In this document: one piece after another, positions 35,667-46,845 of the stretch | How positions within the stretch are numbered: position 1 is the stretch's first letter | How the letters are laid out: each line of letters opens with the position of its first letter | Notes under the pieces: generated by a model | Seen by the model: the letters and a program-made list of their open reading frames with translations, nothing else | Database searches by the model: none | Told to the model about the DNA's origin: nothing | NCBI RefSeq assembly: GCF_036785885.1 | Contig: NC_092323.1 | Location: 28,652,501-28,716,500, forward strand | Source: Coffea arabica | Lineage: Eukaryota; Streptophyta; Magnoliopsida; Gentianales; Rubiaceae | Length of the DNA stretch: 64,000 nt | Direction: 5' to 3' | Program-made: the position numbers and the translations under genes

Positions 35667-38600
35667 TGATCGACGAATTCCTGCAAGCGCATAAGGTCGA
35701 TTGTAGTAATAAATCACCCAAAATATTTCAAGGATTGAATCCACATGGATGAGTTAAGTTTCTACTTTAATTATTCTAACAAAATAACAAAATTCAAATT
35801 CGAGGAGTTGTATTTTCTAACTAAACAATAAAAAAATAATCAATTCAAATAAAATAGTGGTGAGAAAACAAAAGATGCGAGCCTAGAGTTTTGGATTTTA
35901 ATTTAGAATTTGAATCAATTATCTAGTTAATTTCTCAATAAACTATGAATGCATCACACAATTGTATTTTAGATTATTTCTCGATACATCTAAAGTGTGC
36001 CTAATTAAATCCTATATCTCTTTTGAGATCGCAAGTATTCAATTAAAACTTTTAAGAACTTTAATGATATAAGCGCGTTATACAAATCCTAGCCTACTCT
36101 TGTAATTTGGCTAAGTATATTTATCTATCTAGTGCATGGATGTATATTCCTTCTTAGTTCAATACAAACCCTAAGAGCATATCTATGATGGCCAAACATA
36201 AACACGTAATTCAAATTGAGATAGAAAAATCATAACAAAAGGCAAGAAATTAAACTTGAAAAATTAATCAGATTCCTTCATAAAAATCCTAACCTAGAAA
36301 CAATTTAGTTGAACATGATTTAGAAATTAAAATCACAAATTTGAGGAGTTGCTACAAAGATAAGAAAAGGGGTAAGAAAACGTCTCAGTTGCTTCTCCTT
36401 GCGCGCTCCTTGTTTTGCCTCTATTTAATCTTGATCTTTCAAGAATAAACTATGAAAAGATGTTAAAATTAAACTAGGTTAATGTTTTTCCCCCCTAAAA
36501 ATATCCTAGATTGCCCCTATTTATGGTTTCTTAAAGGAGCATCTGAAACAGGGTAGGATTGGACTTATTAGAGCTAAAAAACGACAGTTTTGTACATTTT
36601 CCAACGAACACCGGCCTAAACTCTGGCCCCAGTATTGGGATCGAAAAAATACTGGTGAGAAGACCGAAATTAAGACTTGTGCAAGTTACAATAGATCCAT
36701 GGACAGATCGCTTGGATTCACGTGTGGATCCAATTCAATGCCCAAAATCTCTATTAACGAGGCTGAATCAACTCTTGTTCAAAACATAAAATTGTAACCC
36801 GTTGAATTGGCTTTCCAATATCATAAGAATCATGTCATTTGGAGTCTGGATACTGAAATACGCTCAAAATACTAAGAACTAGTTAGAAGAACATCACAAT
36901 GCAACTATACTTCGGCATTTTCAATATTTGGCTATGAAAACATGAGAACTGGACTTTGATGTCTTTATAAGAACTAGTGATAGTTCACGTGCTTTGCATG
37001 CGATTATAATATCCTAAAATATGTTATTCTTTAGATAATTTTTTTTGTGAAATTTTGATCATCAACATCAAAATATAATATTTTATATTATTTATTTCTT
37101 TAGGCAGTTACTTTAAAAATTTTTATTAAATGGAAAGAGGCACAAAGCATTCCAATGAAGTTAACATGTTCCTAAAAATTAAATTTGAAGCCATGAACCA
37201 AACAATTTTTTTTATATCTTGAACTCTATCATATCAAAATTGATAATATCATGTTTTACCAAAATTATTGTATATTCATGATTTTATTACATATAACCAT
37301 AATCATTACAATTTTGTATAAATGAAGAATATAATTAAGCTAGAAAAATAAACATACATGTAATTTTAATTCTTTGTGTTCTTTTTATTGCTATTTTTGT
37401 CAATAATGGAGCATAAATAATCCATCGCATAATTTTTTTGGCTTGTGCGATCTGACAATTGAAATTTCATAGATAGAGATAGTTGAGTTCTTTCCATTTT
37501 CCTTTTCTTTTATTCATATGCAAAGAAAGTCTTTTTTAGTCATATGAGCACAATATTTTTGCCTTCGATATCAATGTTTGTGATGGCCATGGAATTGGAA
37601 TGAGAATTGTGGCTAATTAACAATTTTTAGTATATTGTATTGTTTTATATTTGAATTGCCAGCTTTTAATCTATAACCACTACCATTATTGTCAATTTTT
37701 GGAATGCACTAAATTTGTCTAATTACAATTGTCATTGTAAATGAATTTACTTAATTTTAAAGCTTTTCAATTCATAACCATTACCATTATTTACTAATAT
37801 TGTAGTACAATAAATATATGTAACCATTAGAAAAATAAGGGTATTTTAGGCATCACTAAAAACACTTTTGATATCATTCTTCATTTTATCACTATTCATT
37901 TTAAGTTTACTCTTTTTATAATTCTTATTTTATCATTGAACATGGCTTCTGCATGACTTGATGAATGAACTTGGTTTGGTCAAACCAATACAAACGAAGC
38001 ATTACTCTATTGTTGGCAATAACAACGTTTGTCTTTTCCTAAATATTAGTGATTTGGATGTTGTCTTTAATGTTATTTCAATTGTATTTCCAGCTTTTTA
38101 ATGCATTTTCTATTTAATTTATGTCATTTTATGAATGGTTTCAATTTTTTTTTCAATTTTTCTTGTTTTCAAGAGTTGCTATTAATGCATTTTTCTTGTT
38201 TTCAAGGGTTCTATTTTAGATATTCTTTTTTTTTTTCAGTTTAATATTGCTATTTCAGTTATAAAGGTATCATAATATTTTTTATGAAATTCCATTGGGT
38301 GCCACGTGGAAAATTCTTCTCCATTTGAATTGGATGTGTACAACTTATATAATTTATTCGAGAAATGTTTCTCAAATCATTATATGTTTTTCAAATCATT
38401 TCACTGTTTATAATTTTAAGGAAATATTTCTTTCTAAATCAATATGGTTTGATGCAATATAGTAACCTTAATAATCAACCGTTATTTTCTTCTAAGCCAC
38501 CCACACTTAAAATTATATAAAACTTTAATAACAAATTAAGAAGGGCGTAATTGGAATGACAAAAAGTAATATGACAACAGTGCTTACACTCGCACTCCAA

Positions 38601-38941
38601 AGTACCAAAACTCATAGTACTTTTTATATAGTAATGATTGTAGAGCATTCTTTAACTTTAAAATGAAAAAAAAAATCATCTCAATCCAATCTTTGTAACT
38701 TAAGTTATCGCCAAAATGGTGAAACATATCAACCCTGCCAAACCTTTTACTTTTCATGTTTTGTTGTTCCATTGCTTCTTTTCGCCATGTTTTTAGTCCA
38801 ATTTCTCTACAATTGAACTCTTGCCCTATTAGAGCAATATAACAGCAAAATTAAGTAGTTTTCACTCAAAATAAAATTAAAATAATATAGTTAACTGGCA
38901 ACTTATGCATATAAATGTAAAAAAAAAATTATGCCCTATCA
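35667..38941. mobile_element. Solo LTR (1.61 kb net) split by a Helitron
   Basis: Begins TGATCGACGAATTCC, ends CCCTATCA, and has an exact 5-bp duplication GTCAT (35662-35666 and 38942-38946). Without the inserted Helitron it is 1611 bases, close to the 1602-base copy at 58396-63206. Shared blocks include GCAAGTATTCAATTAAA and CCTAAGAGCAT near 36170. No coding region is present. It is the best-bounded member of the LTR family that also makes up the outer layers at 15701-27211. Confidence 0.85.
36974..38637 (-). mobile_element. Non-autonomous Helitron, reverse orientation
   Basis: On the minus strand it starts TCATTACTATATAAAA (right edge 38637) and ends with a small GTGC/GCAT hairpin, TATCA and CTAG (left edge 36974). 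It sits between host A (36973) and T (38638). Removing it restores AAGA|ATTGTAGAGCATTC, which matches the uninterrupted relative at 62905-62920 (AAGATTTGTAGATCATTC). It is 1664 bases, AT-rich, with no gene. It would depend on Rep-helicase from another element; the terminal sequences differ from the large Helitron at 1630, so that copy need not be its helper. Confidence 0.88.
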
Positions 38942-38975
38942 GTCATATGTGTATTAAGTTTGACAAATTAAAATT

Positions 38976-41029
38976 GAATGAATGGCTAAAAAGGTTACTC
39001 GACTATTAAAAATGGCATCGGTTGATCACCAAACTTTTTTTGTGGCGAAAAAGGTCATTAAACCCAAATAAACACACCAGCGGAATCATTTTATCAAATT
39101 TTACTGGTGAATCATCCGGTTACAAGGCTATGTTGAGTGAAAGAATATTTGTTTTAGGAAAAAATGTTCAAAAATATATAGCAAACCTATTCCTTCCTTC
39201 CTCGCAAGCCGTACCAAAATAAAATTGTTGGAGTGATGACACAGAGGCCAAAGGTTCCTGATGAAAGAGAATATGAAGATAAAAGACAATCTCGAAGCCA
39301 TTAGCGTGGCAAGAGAAGACAATATAAGAGGGAATTCGATAAATATTGGTTAGATGGAGAAAAAGATGATGATGGGTATTATCACAACACAAGAAATATG
39401 AGAAAACTCCATTGTGTTAATTTGTATTCTGGCCAAATTTTATAGAAGGTAAATGTAATTAATAAGAAAAGCACTAACAACATCATTCTCTCCTTTTTCC
39501 TCCTTCAATTCTTTACCAATGCACTCACTCTCCGCCCTTCCCCTCCCTTCATTTGCCCTGATCCCCCTTCCCTCCTCTCCCCTCCTTCATCGACAACTAG
39601 ATCTAAATTTCAAAACATCAACCCAATGAAACCCTAGAATCCAGTTATGAAAATTTCATAAGCTAAGTAGAAAAGAGAAGCAAAACCCATCTCTCGATTG
39701 GTCCATTCTGTCAAGTTAAAATTATATGAACAAAAATAGAAAAAAAAAATCAGATCCATTAAAAAATCAGGCAAAGAGGGAGAAGCCCCATTGCAAACAA
39801 TGCCATCAAGAGCCTAGTTATGAACCCATAATCTCCATGCCTAAATGACAACTCAGAGAGAAAGATAAGTATCTTCACAGCTTGACATCACACTAGAAGA
39901 CAAAGAAGAAGATAATGACGATGACGGTGCTGATCTTGATGCAAGGAAAGAGTTCAATAACAACAATAATGAAAGTGCTTGAAAGTGTTAGGACAAATAA
40001 AGATATTCTAAATTTGTCAATGAAAGAAGGAATCAATGAACTTGTAGATCTAAGGGCACGACTTGGAAGGAAGGAAGAAACAGGTTTGTCATTTTTTTGG
40101 ACATTTTTGCCCCCTCACTAATATTCCTTCACTTAACGTAGCCTTGTAGCAGGATGATTCTTTTTTTGTCCAGAAATGATAGATGATTTTATTGATAAAA
40201 GCTTACAGTATTTGAGCAACGGCCCAAAGAACTTTACAACGTGTATCTCGACACTTAAGGAGTAGCAAAAGTTCTCTTCTCATCTCTAAAAATGCCTAGT
40301 GCATATAGGTTAAAACTATTACAATGATCCATATTATCGAATTTTCTTACATAAAATGAGCACAATTGAAACAAGTTAGCTAAACTCTTGATGTCCTTCA
40401 CAAGCGTGCATGTATGTATGTCTGCCCTTGCACTTGCCTTTATCATGGATATAAGATGCCTATTCTTGCATGATATTTGGATCCTTTACCAACACTTTTA
40501 TTTTGCTTTCATTAAGGCCAATCTTACAGCTTCGGCCTCATCTTGGACTTTCTAATTTGAAGTTCTTTCCACCAATGCCCATTCTACTTTGATTTGGGCT
40601 CCATTCAGTTTGGCTATGATCCCAATTCCCAGTTTGTGTTCCTCTTTTGAGCTATTTGTAGCTATCAGGAGATTGATATGGTCCTTTGCAAAGTTTCCTG
40701 CATCCCTTCCTCTTGTTTCTGTTTCACTTGTTTCTGTTGTACTTCTAAGTTCCTCTCCTTGACCTGCATCTTCAAACTCCATCCATTCTCTACTTGTTGT
40801 CTGAATTATCTAAATCCCTTCTTTTTGTTTGCCTTCAAACTCCATTTCATTCATGTCCTTCCAAATTTGCCACAGGATGTTGTAATTGGATGATTCACTG
40901 GTGAAAATTGACAAAATGACTCCGCTTGTGCACTTATTTGAGTTTAATGACCTTTTTGGCGACATAAAAGGTTTGGCGATCAACCGGTGCCATATTTAAT
41001 AGTTGAGTGACCTTTTCAGCCATTCACTC
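38976..41029. mobile_element. Mutator-like element (MULE) with 9-bp target duplication
   Basis: Long terminal inverted repeats of roughly 190 bases start GAATGAATGGCT on the left and end AGCCATTCACTC on the right. Both share a GGTTGATC and CATTAAAC block. The flanking duplication is ATTAAAATT (38967-38975 and 41030-41038), nine bases as in the Mutator superfamily. The right inverted repeat is split by a LINE (40161-40887); the element without it is about 1.32 kb. No transposase is present, so it is non-autonomous. The interior near 39170-40100 has short frames of unknown origin; capture of host gene pieces (Pack-MULE) is possible but unshown. Confidence 0.87.
40161..40887 (-). mobile_element. 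5'-truncated L1-type LINE, RNase H end, inside the MULE
   Basis: Poly(T) at 40161-40167 marks the poly(A) tail of a minus-strand element. GGATGATTC flanks it (40152-40160 and 40888-40896). The minus-strand translation at 40552-40782 includes LGIGIIAKLNGAQIKVEWAL, like the C-terminal RNase H-type domain of plant L1 ORF2. A second part of that domain lies at 40255-40446 in another frame. It is a dead-on-arrival fragment of 727 bases that restores a continuous inverted repeat when removed. Confidence 0.82.
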
Positions 41030-41038
41030 ATTAAAATT

Positions 41039-42435
41039 TAACTTAATCAAAGTTTATGCCCTTTCCATTGTGCTCTAGTTTTTTTTTTTTTAATTTCCTA
41101 ACAAGTAGGACGGGACTTAAGAAGCAAAAGAGAATGGGATTTGAGCTTAGGATCTCTAATTTCTAGAGCTACAGTTTACCTACTTGAAAATGTTTAAAAT
41201 TAATTTTGTTTGTAATGAGAAAGGCCAAAAAGTCTATTATACAGGTAATCAATGACTAGATACTTTTCCTTCTCCTCATGGAACAATGGCATAGTTGAAT
41301 GGAATCAGATTATATTTGCCAATATTAAATTAAGCATAATCTTAGGATCCGTTTAGTTCATGGGATGACACAAGATTGGATTAATCATCCTATGTCATCC
41401 TATGTTTGGTTGCTTTAACATATGGGACGGCACATCCCAACTAACCGAATTAATCCCCTATTGGTGGGATAAAATAATCCCATGGGAGAGATGGTATCAG
41501 TTATCTAGGAATAACTAAGATATAGAATGATGAAATTTTAGTCTAATTTATGCTTACAAATAATATAAAATTTTTATTCTCATAATTATATACCTTACCC
41601 TTACATGAAAATTTAATATAAATGGACTAATTTTCTCCTACTAATTAATCTATAATTTTTGACTAATTTGCCCCTAATACTAACATAATAGTATTTGGAT
41701 TAATTTACCCTTCCAAATGATACAAATTCATGATGAATATTATATAATCATAGTCTCACACAATAACATCATAATAAATGGACTAATTTGCCCCACTAAT
41801 TATATTAAATTTTTTGACTAATTTGCCCCTATTCGTTATTTTAAAATTTTTTGACTTATTTGCCCCTATTCATTATTTTAAAATTTTTGGCAAATTTACT
41901 CCTATTAATTAATTTAATTTTTTTTACCAATTTGCCTCTACTTACATCACAATAAAAGGACTATGTTGCCCTTACTAACTTTATCTTCTCAATCAAATTC
42001 TATATAAGTTCAAGCTCGGTCCAAAGAAATATTCTATTGGCTTGAAAGTGGCTCATTTACAACTCTTAAATGGTTTGGATTTTATTCAATTTAACCCTAA
42101 TTTAGTCAAAACTCAACCTATTATTTAATGAAATTTAAAATTTAGATTCAAAAACTAGGTTAGAACCTATTTTTAAGGACTGGAATGGGCTGAGTTTGAG
42201 TGAATGCAAATTTTTATATATCAAATCCCTTTATTTACTTTACAATTCTAAAGTTTAAAATTATTTATTTTAATAAAATTTATAAATTATTTATTAAAAT
42301 GATCCTGCAAATTAAGGGGTAATTTGGCCATTAAAGTAGTAATTTTATATCATTCAATCTCCAACCAACTAACAATACAGGCCATCGAAGGTGGCAGTGC
42401 GTGCGAAGGGAGTAGGTTGCTGCTAGGGTTTTGCC
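41039..42435. other. AT-rich spacer with diverged short repeats
   Basis: No gene seen. Between about 41640 and 41960 the phrase GACTAATTTGCCCCTA recurs in diverged form at least six times (for example near 41658, 41701, 41778, 41815, 41850), spaced irregularly. The start near 41345 (GGATCCGTTTAGTTCATGGG) with several CATCCC/GGGAT palindromic pieces could be a degraded inverted-repeat element, but no duplication was found. Confidence 0.5.
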
Positions 42436-43053
42436 ATGTCCGGCCTGGCGGCTCTCCAACCGGAGGTTGAGGGATCCTCATCCTTCTTTTCCGACTTTCC
42501 AACACACATCTTTTTAAGTGCTTTTCCATAATTCGTTGGCTCAGCCTTCTGTACTAGTTAAGGCGACTCAAACTACTCACCAAGGTGAACCAATGATGGT
42601 TTTTTCACAGGCATATTTGAATACCCTTGCAATTCCGTATAAATTTGCATTAGTTGGAAAATTTTCTAAGGGCCATCCAATGATGGAAGACTTACGGAAG
42701 TTTCTTAAATCACCTGATTTGAAAAAACTTGCCTCGATAGGGTTGTTGGATCAGAGGCATGTCATCATAAAGTTAGGTAACGAAGCAGATTTCCATAGAA
42801 TCTGGTCTAAGGGAACTTGGTATGTGTTTGGGTATCCAATGAGAGTTTTCAAATGGACTCCTACCTTTCATGTGGACAAGAAGCCATCTGTGGTTTCGGT
42901 GTGGTTCCAACTGCCGAAGCTGCCACTACATTATTTAAATAAGGAGTGTTTATTCCAGATTTTGAGCATTCTTGGTGTTCCATTGTGTATGGATGCAGTT
43001 ACTATTACTAGAACGTGTCCTAGTGTTGCTAGGGTGTGTGTGGATATTGATTT

Positions 43054-44331
43054 TGTAAGTCCCACAGACAACCAAGAGGGGGGCGTGAATTGGTTTGATT
43101 AAAATCTTAACCAAGTTTATGCACTTTTTCTTTAATGAAAATTTACCTTCCTTTTTAGTAATGATCAACCAAGTAGATTAGAAGACAATAGCAATATTGA
43201 TCAGAGAAGCAAGTTTAGATAAGCAATGAAGATTTTATTAAACAGAAATGTAAAATAGAGAAACAAACCAAGTGTCTACCAAGCTTTACCCAAACTTGAA
43301 GACCAAACACTAGGAAGAGCAACTTCTCTTTGATGAACGAAGATCAACTAGATGTACAATGGAGGGAGCACTTCCTCCTTGCCCTAAGCCTCACTTAGTC
43401 AAGCTAGGAAGTTTTACAATCACTCAGAAAACCCTCAATAAAGCTACACTAAAGATCCTTTCAACCACAAAAGAAATGCTCAACAGAAATTCACACCACT
43501 TTAAAACAAATCTGCTTTGGAGACTATTTTCTGGCTAAAATATCTCACTAGATCTTGTAAACAAAGTGTGCCAAAGTTGCTACTTCGTTCAGACCAGTTT
43601 GATTTTAAAGGGAACCAGAAATGGGCTTCATCAATGATTCCAACGGATAGAAGGCAGCTGAAGAGTCAACTAGCCGTTGGGGCTGTCGGACGTCCGACGA
43701 TCAAATTATCGTCCGAACCAATCGTCCGATGGCATCCAAGTTGACGTTCGGACGTCCGATGCGTCTTGATCGTCCGACACCGCAGCGTCCGATCGTAGGC
43801 AGAGAGTTGGCAAGTCAGCTTGGAATTTTTCGGACGTCCGATGCGGTTGATGAGCGTCCGATGGCAAGCGTCCGATCCTTCCGGACGTCCGATGCTTCCT
43901 CACGAGCGTCCGACAGAGCTTCCTTCTTGATGCTCTTTATCCTTTCGGACGTCCGACAGATTCCTTTCGGCCGTCCGACGTGAGTATCCTGTTTTTGCTT
44001 CTTCTTTTGGTTGAAATGCATTTCATGACCTATTCATACCTGATTCTTTGATATGTAAAGACACTTATAATCGAAGAAGGTTAGATACATTTCAAAATAC
44101 CAAGAATAGCAAAATTGTCATACTTAAAGGACAGTATCTTTGATTGGAACAAAACAATGACTAAATTCATTCATTTTATTCCAATCTTGTTTGCCACATC
44201 CAAAGCAACGTAGTCAGGAGATAAACGAACATATGCTTTCTTTGTTCCATCAGACCTGATCAAAGTGTTCACTTTCTTGGTTAGTATAAACATTTCAAAT
44301 TACTTTGTGATCATCAAAACCAAGAATAACA
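43054..44331 (-). repeat. 3' LTR of the Sirevirus
   Basis: 1278 bases, TGTAAGTCCC...AATAACA on the plus strand. It carries five copies of the palindrome (T)CGGACGTCCGA (43686, 43748, 43830, 43882, 43945) and several half sites within 43686-43980, all CpG-rich in an otherwise AT-rich LTR. Confidence 0.95.
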
Positions 44332-44600
44332 TTCTCCCCCTTTTTGATGATGACAAAACAAAGGTTTGAAATGAAATTTTATGATTGCAATGAAAACTCC
44401 CCCTTTCAAAATAGACAAGAACTCCCCCTGTCTTAGTGAATCACAAAATTTGGAAAACTCCCCCTCACAAGGCTGCCAATCCGAGTTAAACAATTAAGCA
44501 TATCAGCCAATCCAAATTTAAACAATCAATCCAACATATCCTAACATCACCAATCATCAATCATGCCAACATCACCAATCATCAATCATCTCCCCCTTTT
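44332..44600 (-). other. Repeated polypurine tracts next to the 3' LTR
   Basis: CTCCCCCT (minus strand AGGGGGAG) occurs at 44334, 44397, 44422, 44458 and 44590. The one abutting the LTR (minus strand AAAAAGGGGGAGAA) is the likely plus-strand primer; the others match the multiple purine tracts described for Sireviruses. Confidence 0.85.
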
Positions 44601-45020
44601 TGTCATCACAAACGGGCAACCAATCACATCACCACATCCACAAATTCACAAATTTAGACAAGTTCACACATCAAAACTTAGACCATCAATCAGAATAGAC
44701 AATCCACAAATTCATTACATTCACATAAGCAGAATAGACAATCATTCATCAAAATATTCAGACATCCATCAAAACAGTACTTAGACATCCAAAACGAAAC
44801 TTAAAATATCCATTACATTACACATTCATTGTTGAATACTACAAAAACATAAAAGAGACAAACAACATGCAAATGTCCTAAATGATGAACTAAGTGGATC
44901 CAGGTGTCCTCCGAGAGAGCTGATATTGATCAAGATCCTCCTCTTCAGTTTCTTCATCATCTTCAGCAGCCTCTTCAACTGGTGCCTTGCCTTTATCTGA
45001 TATAGAGGTGCCATGAGGAG

Positions 45021-46355
45021 TCACAGGGGTTGAAGAACCAGGATCCGGAATTGATGAACTTGGATCAGTGGGGTGTGACTCTTTGTCATGGGAAACTTCC
45101 TCAACAACAGGGGGGGAAACAGGAGGTTCTTTTTGTCTAGGAAGGCAGTTTGTTGCTCAGAGGACATAGTGAGCATTAGACCATGTTCAAGAAGAAGAAC
45201 ATGCTGTTTGAGTTCACGAAGGAGCTCAATTACTTCATCACTGGAAGAGGAAGATGCTTTAGTGGCAGACTTCCTAGGGTGAATGGGAGTGAGTGAAATG
45301 GGTGAAGGATCATGTGCAGTCTTAGACCTAAGTTCACTAGAAGATGCACCCTTATAAGCCCACAGATTATCTTTGAAAACAAGATTTTTCCTTTCAAAAT
45401 ACCCTTTTGTAAAGGCATAAGAAGATGCTTCTTTAGGACAAACACCTAGAATAGGGACTTTGTTAAACTCAAAAATCTTTTGAAGAAACTTTCCATAAGA
45501 TAATTTTCTGCGAGAATCAGTGGCATAGCGAAGTAAGAACTTGCACATGACAAAACCAAAATCAATACGAATTTTTTCTTGAAAACAATAAAAGAGGTAC
45601 AACTCCATTTTGTTTGCATCAGTTCTGTGCCCATCAGTAGGCACAAGCAGGTTTGAAATGATAGAAAAAGCAATTAAATTCACAGGAGCCAGATCATTCA
45701 ATTTAGCATCAGCAGGTGAGGAAAAACTTCTTTTGAAATAGGTTAACATTTTTGTCCCATCAAAATGATTTGCAGCAGTAGGAAGCTCTTCATAAGAAAA
45801 GAAATTAGCAATCTTATCTTTGCATAAACGTTCAATGGTAGTATTTAAAATGGAGTTCACAATTTCAGAGTCAATGATTAAGTCTACCCCATTAACCCTG
45901 GAAAATATTTCAGTTGGGTCAGAACCTTTCCTTAGATTTGCAAAAAATTGATGCAACATATCAGGATAGTAGACATTTGGCATAGAAATAAGATGTGACC
46001 ATTTCTGGAAAGCAAATAGACTCAGAATGGATTCTAAACCTATGGAGCGAAATTCAGAGGGGTTTACAGTTCTTTGAGGGATGACACCCTTCTGGGATAT
46101 CCAAGAGTATTTGTCTTTCGCAGCATCATCAAAGAATGTAGGAGGAGGGACTGATTTAGGAGGTGGTTGAGAGGAGGTTCCCTGTCCAGATTCAGGCTGA
46201 GATGTGGGTTGTGGAGTAGGCCGTGACATTTGACCCTTGATAGCTCCCCTTTTGAAGCGTTTGGATGTCCGTTTGACAGTAGGAAGATCCTCATCCTCAT
46301 CCCTGAGTGGATGCTTGCGTCCGGCAGTAACTTTTCCTCCCCTTAGATTCACCAT
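45021..46355 (-). CDS. Sirevirus third ORF (plant-transposon-protein / env-position ORF)
   Basis: A 444-residue frame between pol and the 3' LTR, the position of the so-called envelope-like ORF of Sireviruses. The start chosen is ATG at 46355 (MVNLRGGK). An upstream ATG at 46772 would add a hydrophobic, Ser/Phe-rich stretch that looks like leader translation. The N-terminus is basic and Pro/Gln-rich (KRTSKRFKRG; PTPQPTSQPESGQG). The middle, about residues 85-330, is globular with FRSIGLESIL, VYYPDMLHQFFANL and LLVPTDGHRTDANKMELYLFY. It resembles the domain usually labelled 'putative plant transposon protein'. I see no signal peptide or clear membrane span in the 445-codon version. The C-terminus is Ser-rich with a leucine-rich helix. 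The frame is intact. Function is unknown, and a role as an envelope is unproven. Confidence 0.75.
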   Translation of the reverse strand: MVNLRGGKVTAGRKHPLRDEDEDLPTVKRTSKRFKRGAIKGQMSRPTPQPTSQPESGQGTSSQPPPKSVPPPTFFDDAAKDKYSWISQKGVIPQRTVNPSEFRSIGLESILSLFAFQKWSHLISMPNVYYPDMLHQFFANLRKGSDPTEIFSRVNGVDLIIDSEIVNSILNTTIERLCKDKIANFFSYEELPTAANHFDGTKMLTYFKRSFSSPADAKLNDLAPVNLIAFSIISNLLVPTDGHRTDANKMELYLFYCFQEKIRIDFGFVMCKFLLRYATDSRRKLSYGKFLQKIFEFNKVPILGVCPKEASSYAFTKGYFERKNLVFKDNLWAYKGASSSELRSKTAHDPSPISLTPIHPRKSATKASSSSSDEVIELLRELKQHVLLLEHGLMLTMSSEQQTAFLDKKNLLFPPLLLRKFPMTKSHTPLIQVHQFRILVLQPL

Positions 46356-46845
46356 TGTTCTAAATGTGTGGAATGGAGGATGCAAATGATGCACACAGCA
46401 GTAGGGAAATGAATCGCACAGAAATATTGGGACAAAAACACCTTGAACGAGATTTGACAGAGCGGTTATGCAAGAGTAGGGTTGTGAGGAAAATTTGGGG
46501 ATTTGCGAAATGTTACTCAGTTTGGTGAAATGATCAGGAGAAATGAAACGCAAACGATGGGGAAATGTTTTGGTTGAGTCAATTTGGGAATGGTAGCTAC
46601 AGAATGGTACGAATTTGAGAGTGAAGGAAGAGAGAGTTTTCGTCCGAGAGGAAATAGGATATGAAGAGACTGAAGCAAATAGGGAAGAAAGTTGATTTAA
46701 AAAATGAGCCGTTGCACTGTCGGACGGCCGACCGAAGTTGTGCGTCCGACAGCTGCGTCCGAACAGGCGCAATCTGGAAAATGACTGAAGAACATCATCG
46801 GACGTCCGTTCATCTTCTTTCGGACGTCCGAAGACCCAAAGAAAA
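46356..46845 (-). promoter_or_regulatory. Spacer before the third ORF, with LTR-type palindromes
   Basis: 490 bases between the pol stop and the third-ORF ATG. Immediately after pol lie TCGGACGTCCGA (46820-46831), TCGGACGTCCG (46798-46808) and TCGGACGGCCGA (46720-46731), plus half sites. This is the same motif set as in the LTRs. It could be a second promoter or processing region for the downstream ORF; that is inference. Confidence 0.5.

Noticed and set aside
39170..40100. Captured host gene fragment inside the MULE
   Set aside because: Short frames exist (for example 39915-40121) but I recognised no protein; left as a question and not called.
43729..44021. Open frames on both strands across the LTR palindrome cluster
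   Set aside because: Repeating CGGACGTCCGA lacks stops in several frames; the same pseudo-frames occur in both LTRs and are not genes.
44440..44815. CATCACCAATCATCAATC-type direct repeats as a CRISPR-like or satellite array
   Set aside because: Units are irregular, very short and adjacent; it is a plant nuclear retrotransposon 3' region, not a CRISPR array.
46356..46772. N-terminal extension of the Sirevirus third ORF from ATG 46772
   Set aside because: Adds a Ser/Phe-rich, unconserved-looking segment covering the proposed leader; the ATG at 46355 starts a typical hydrophilic N-terminus.
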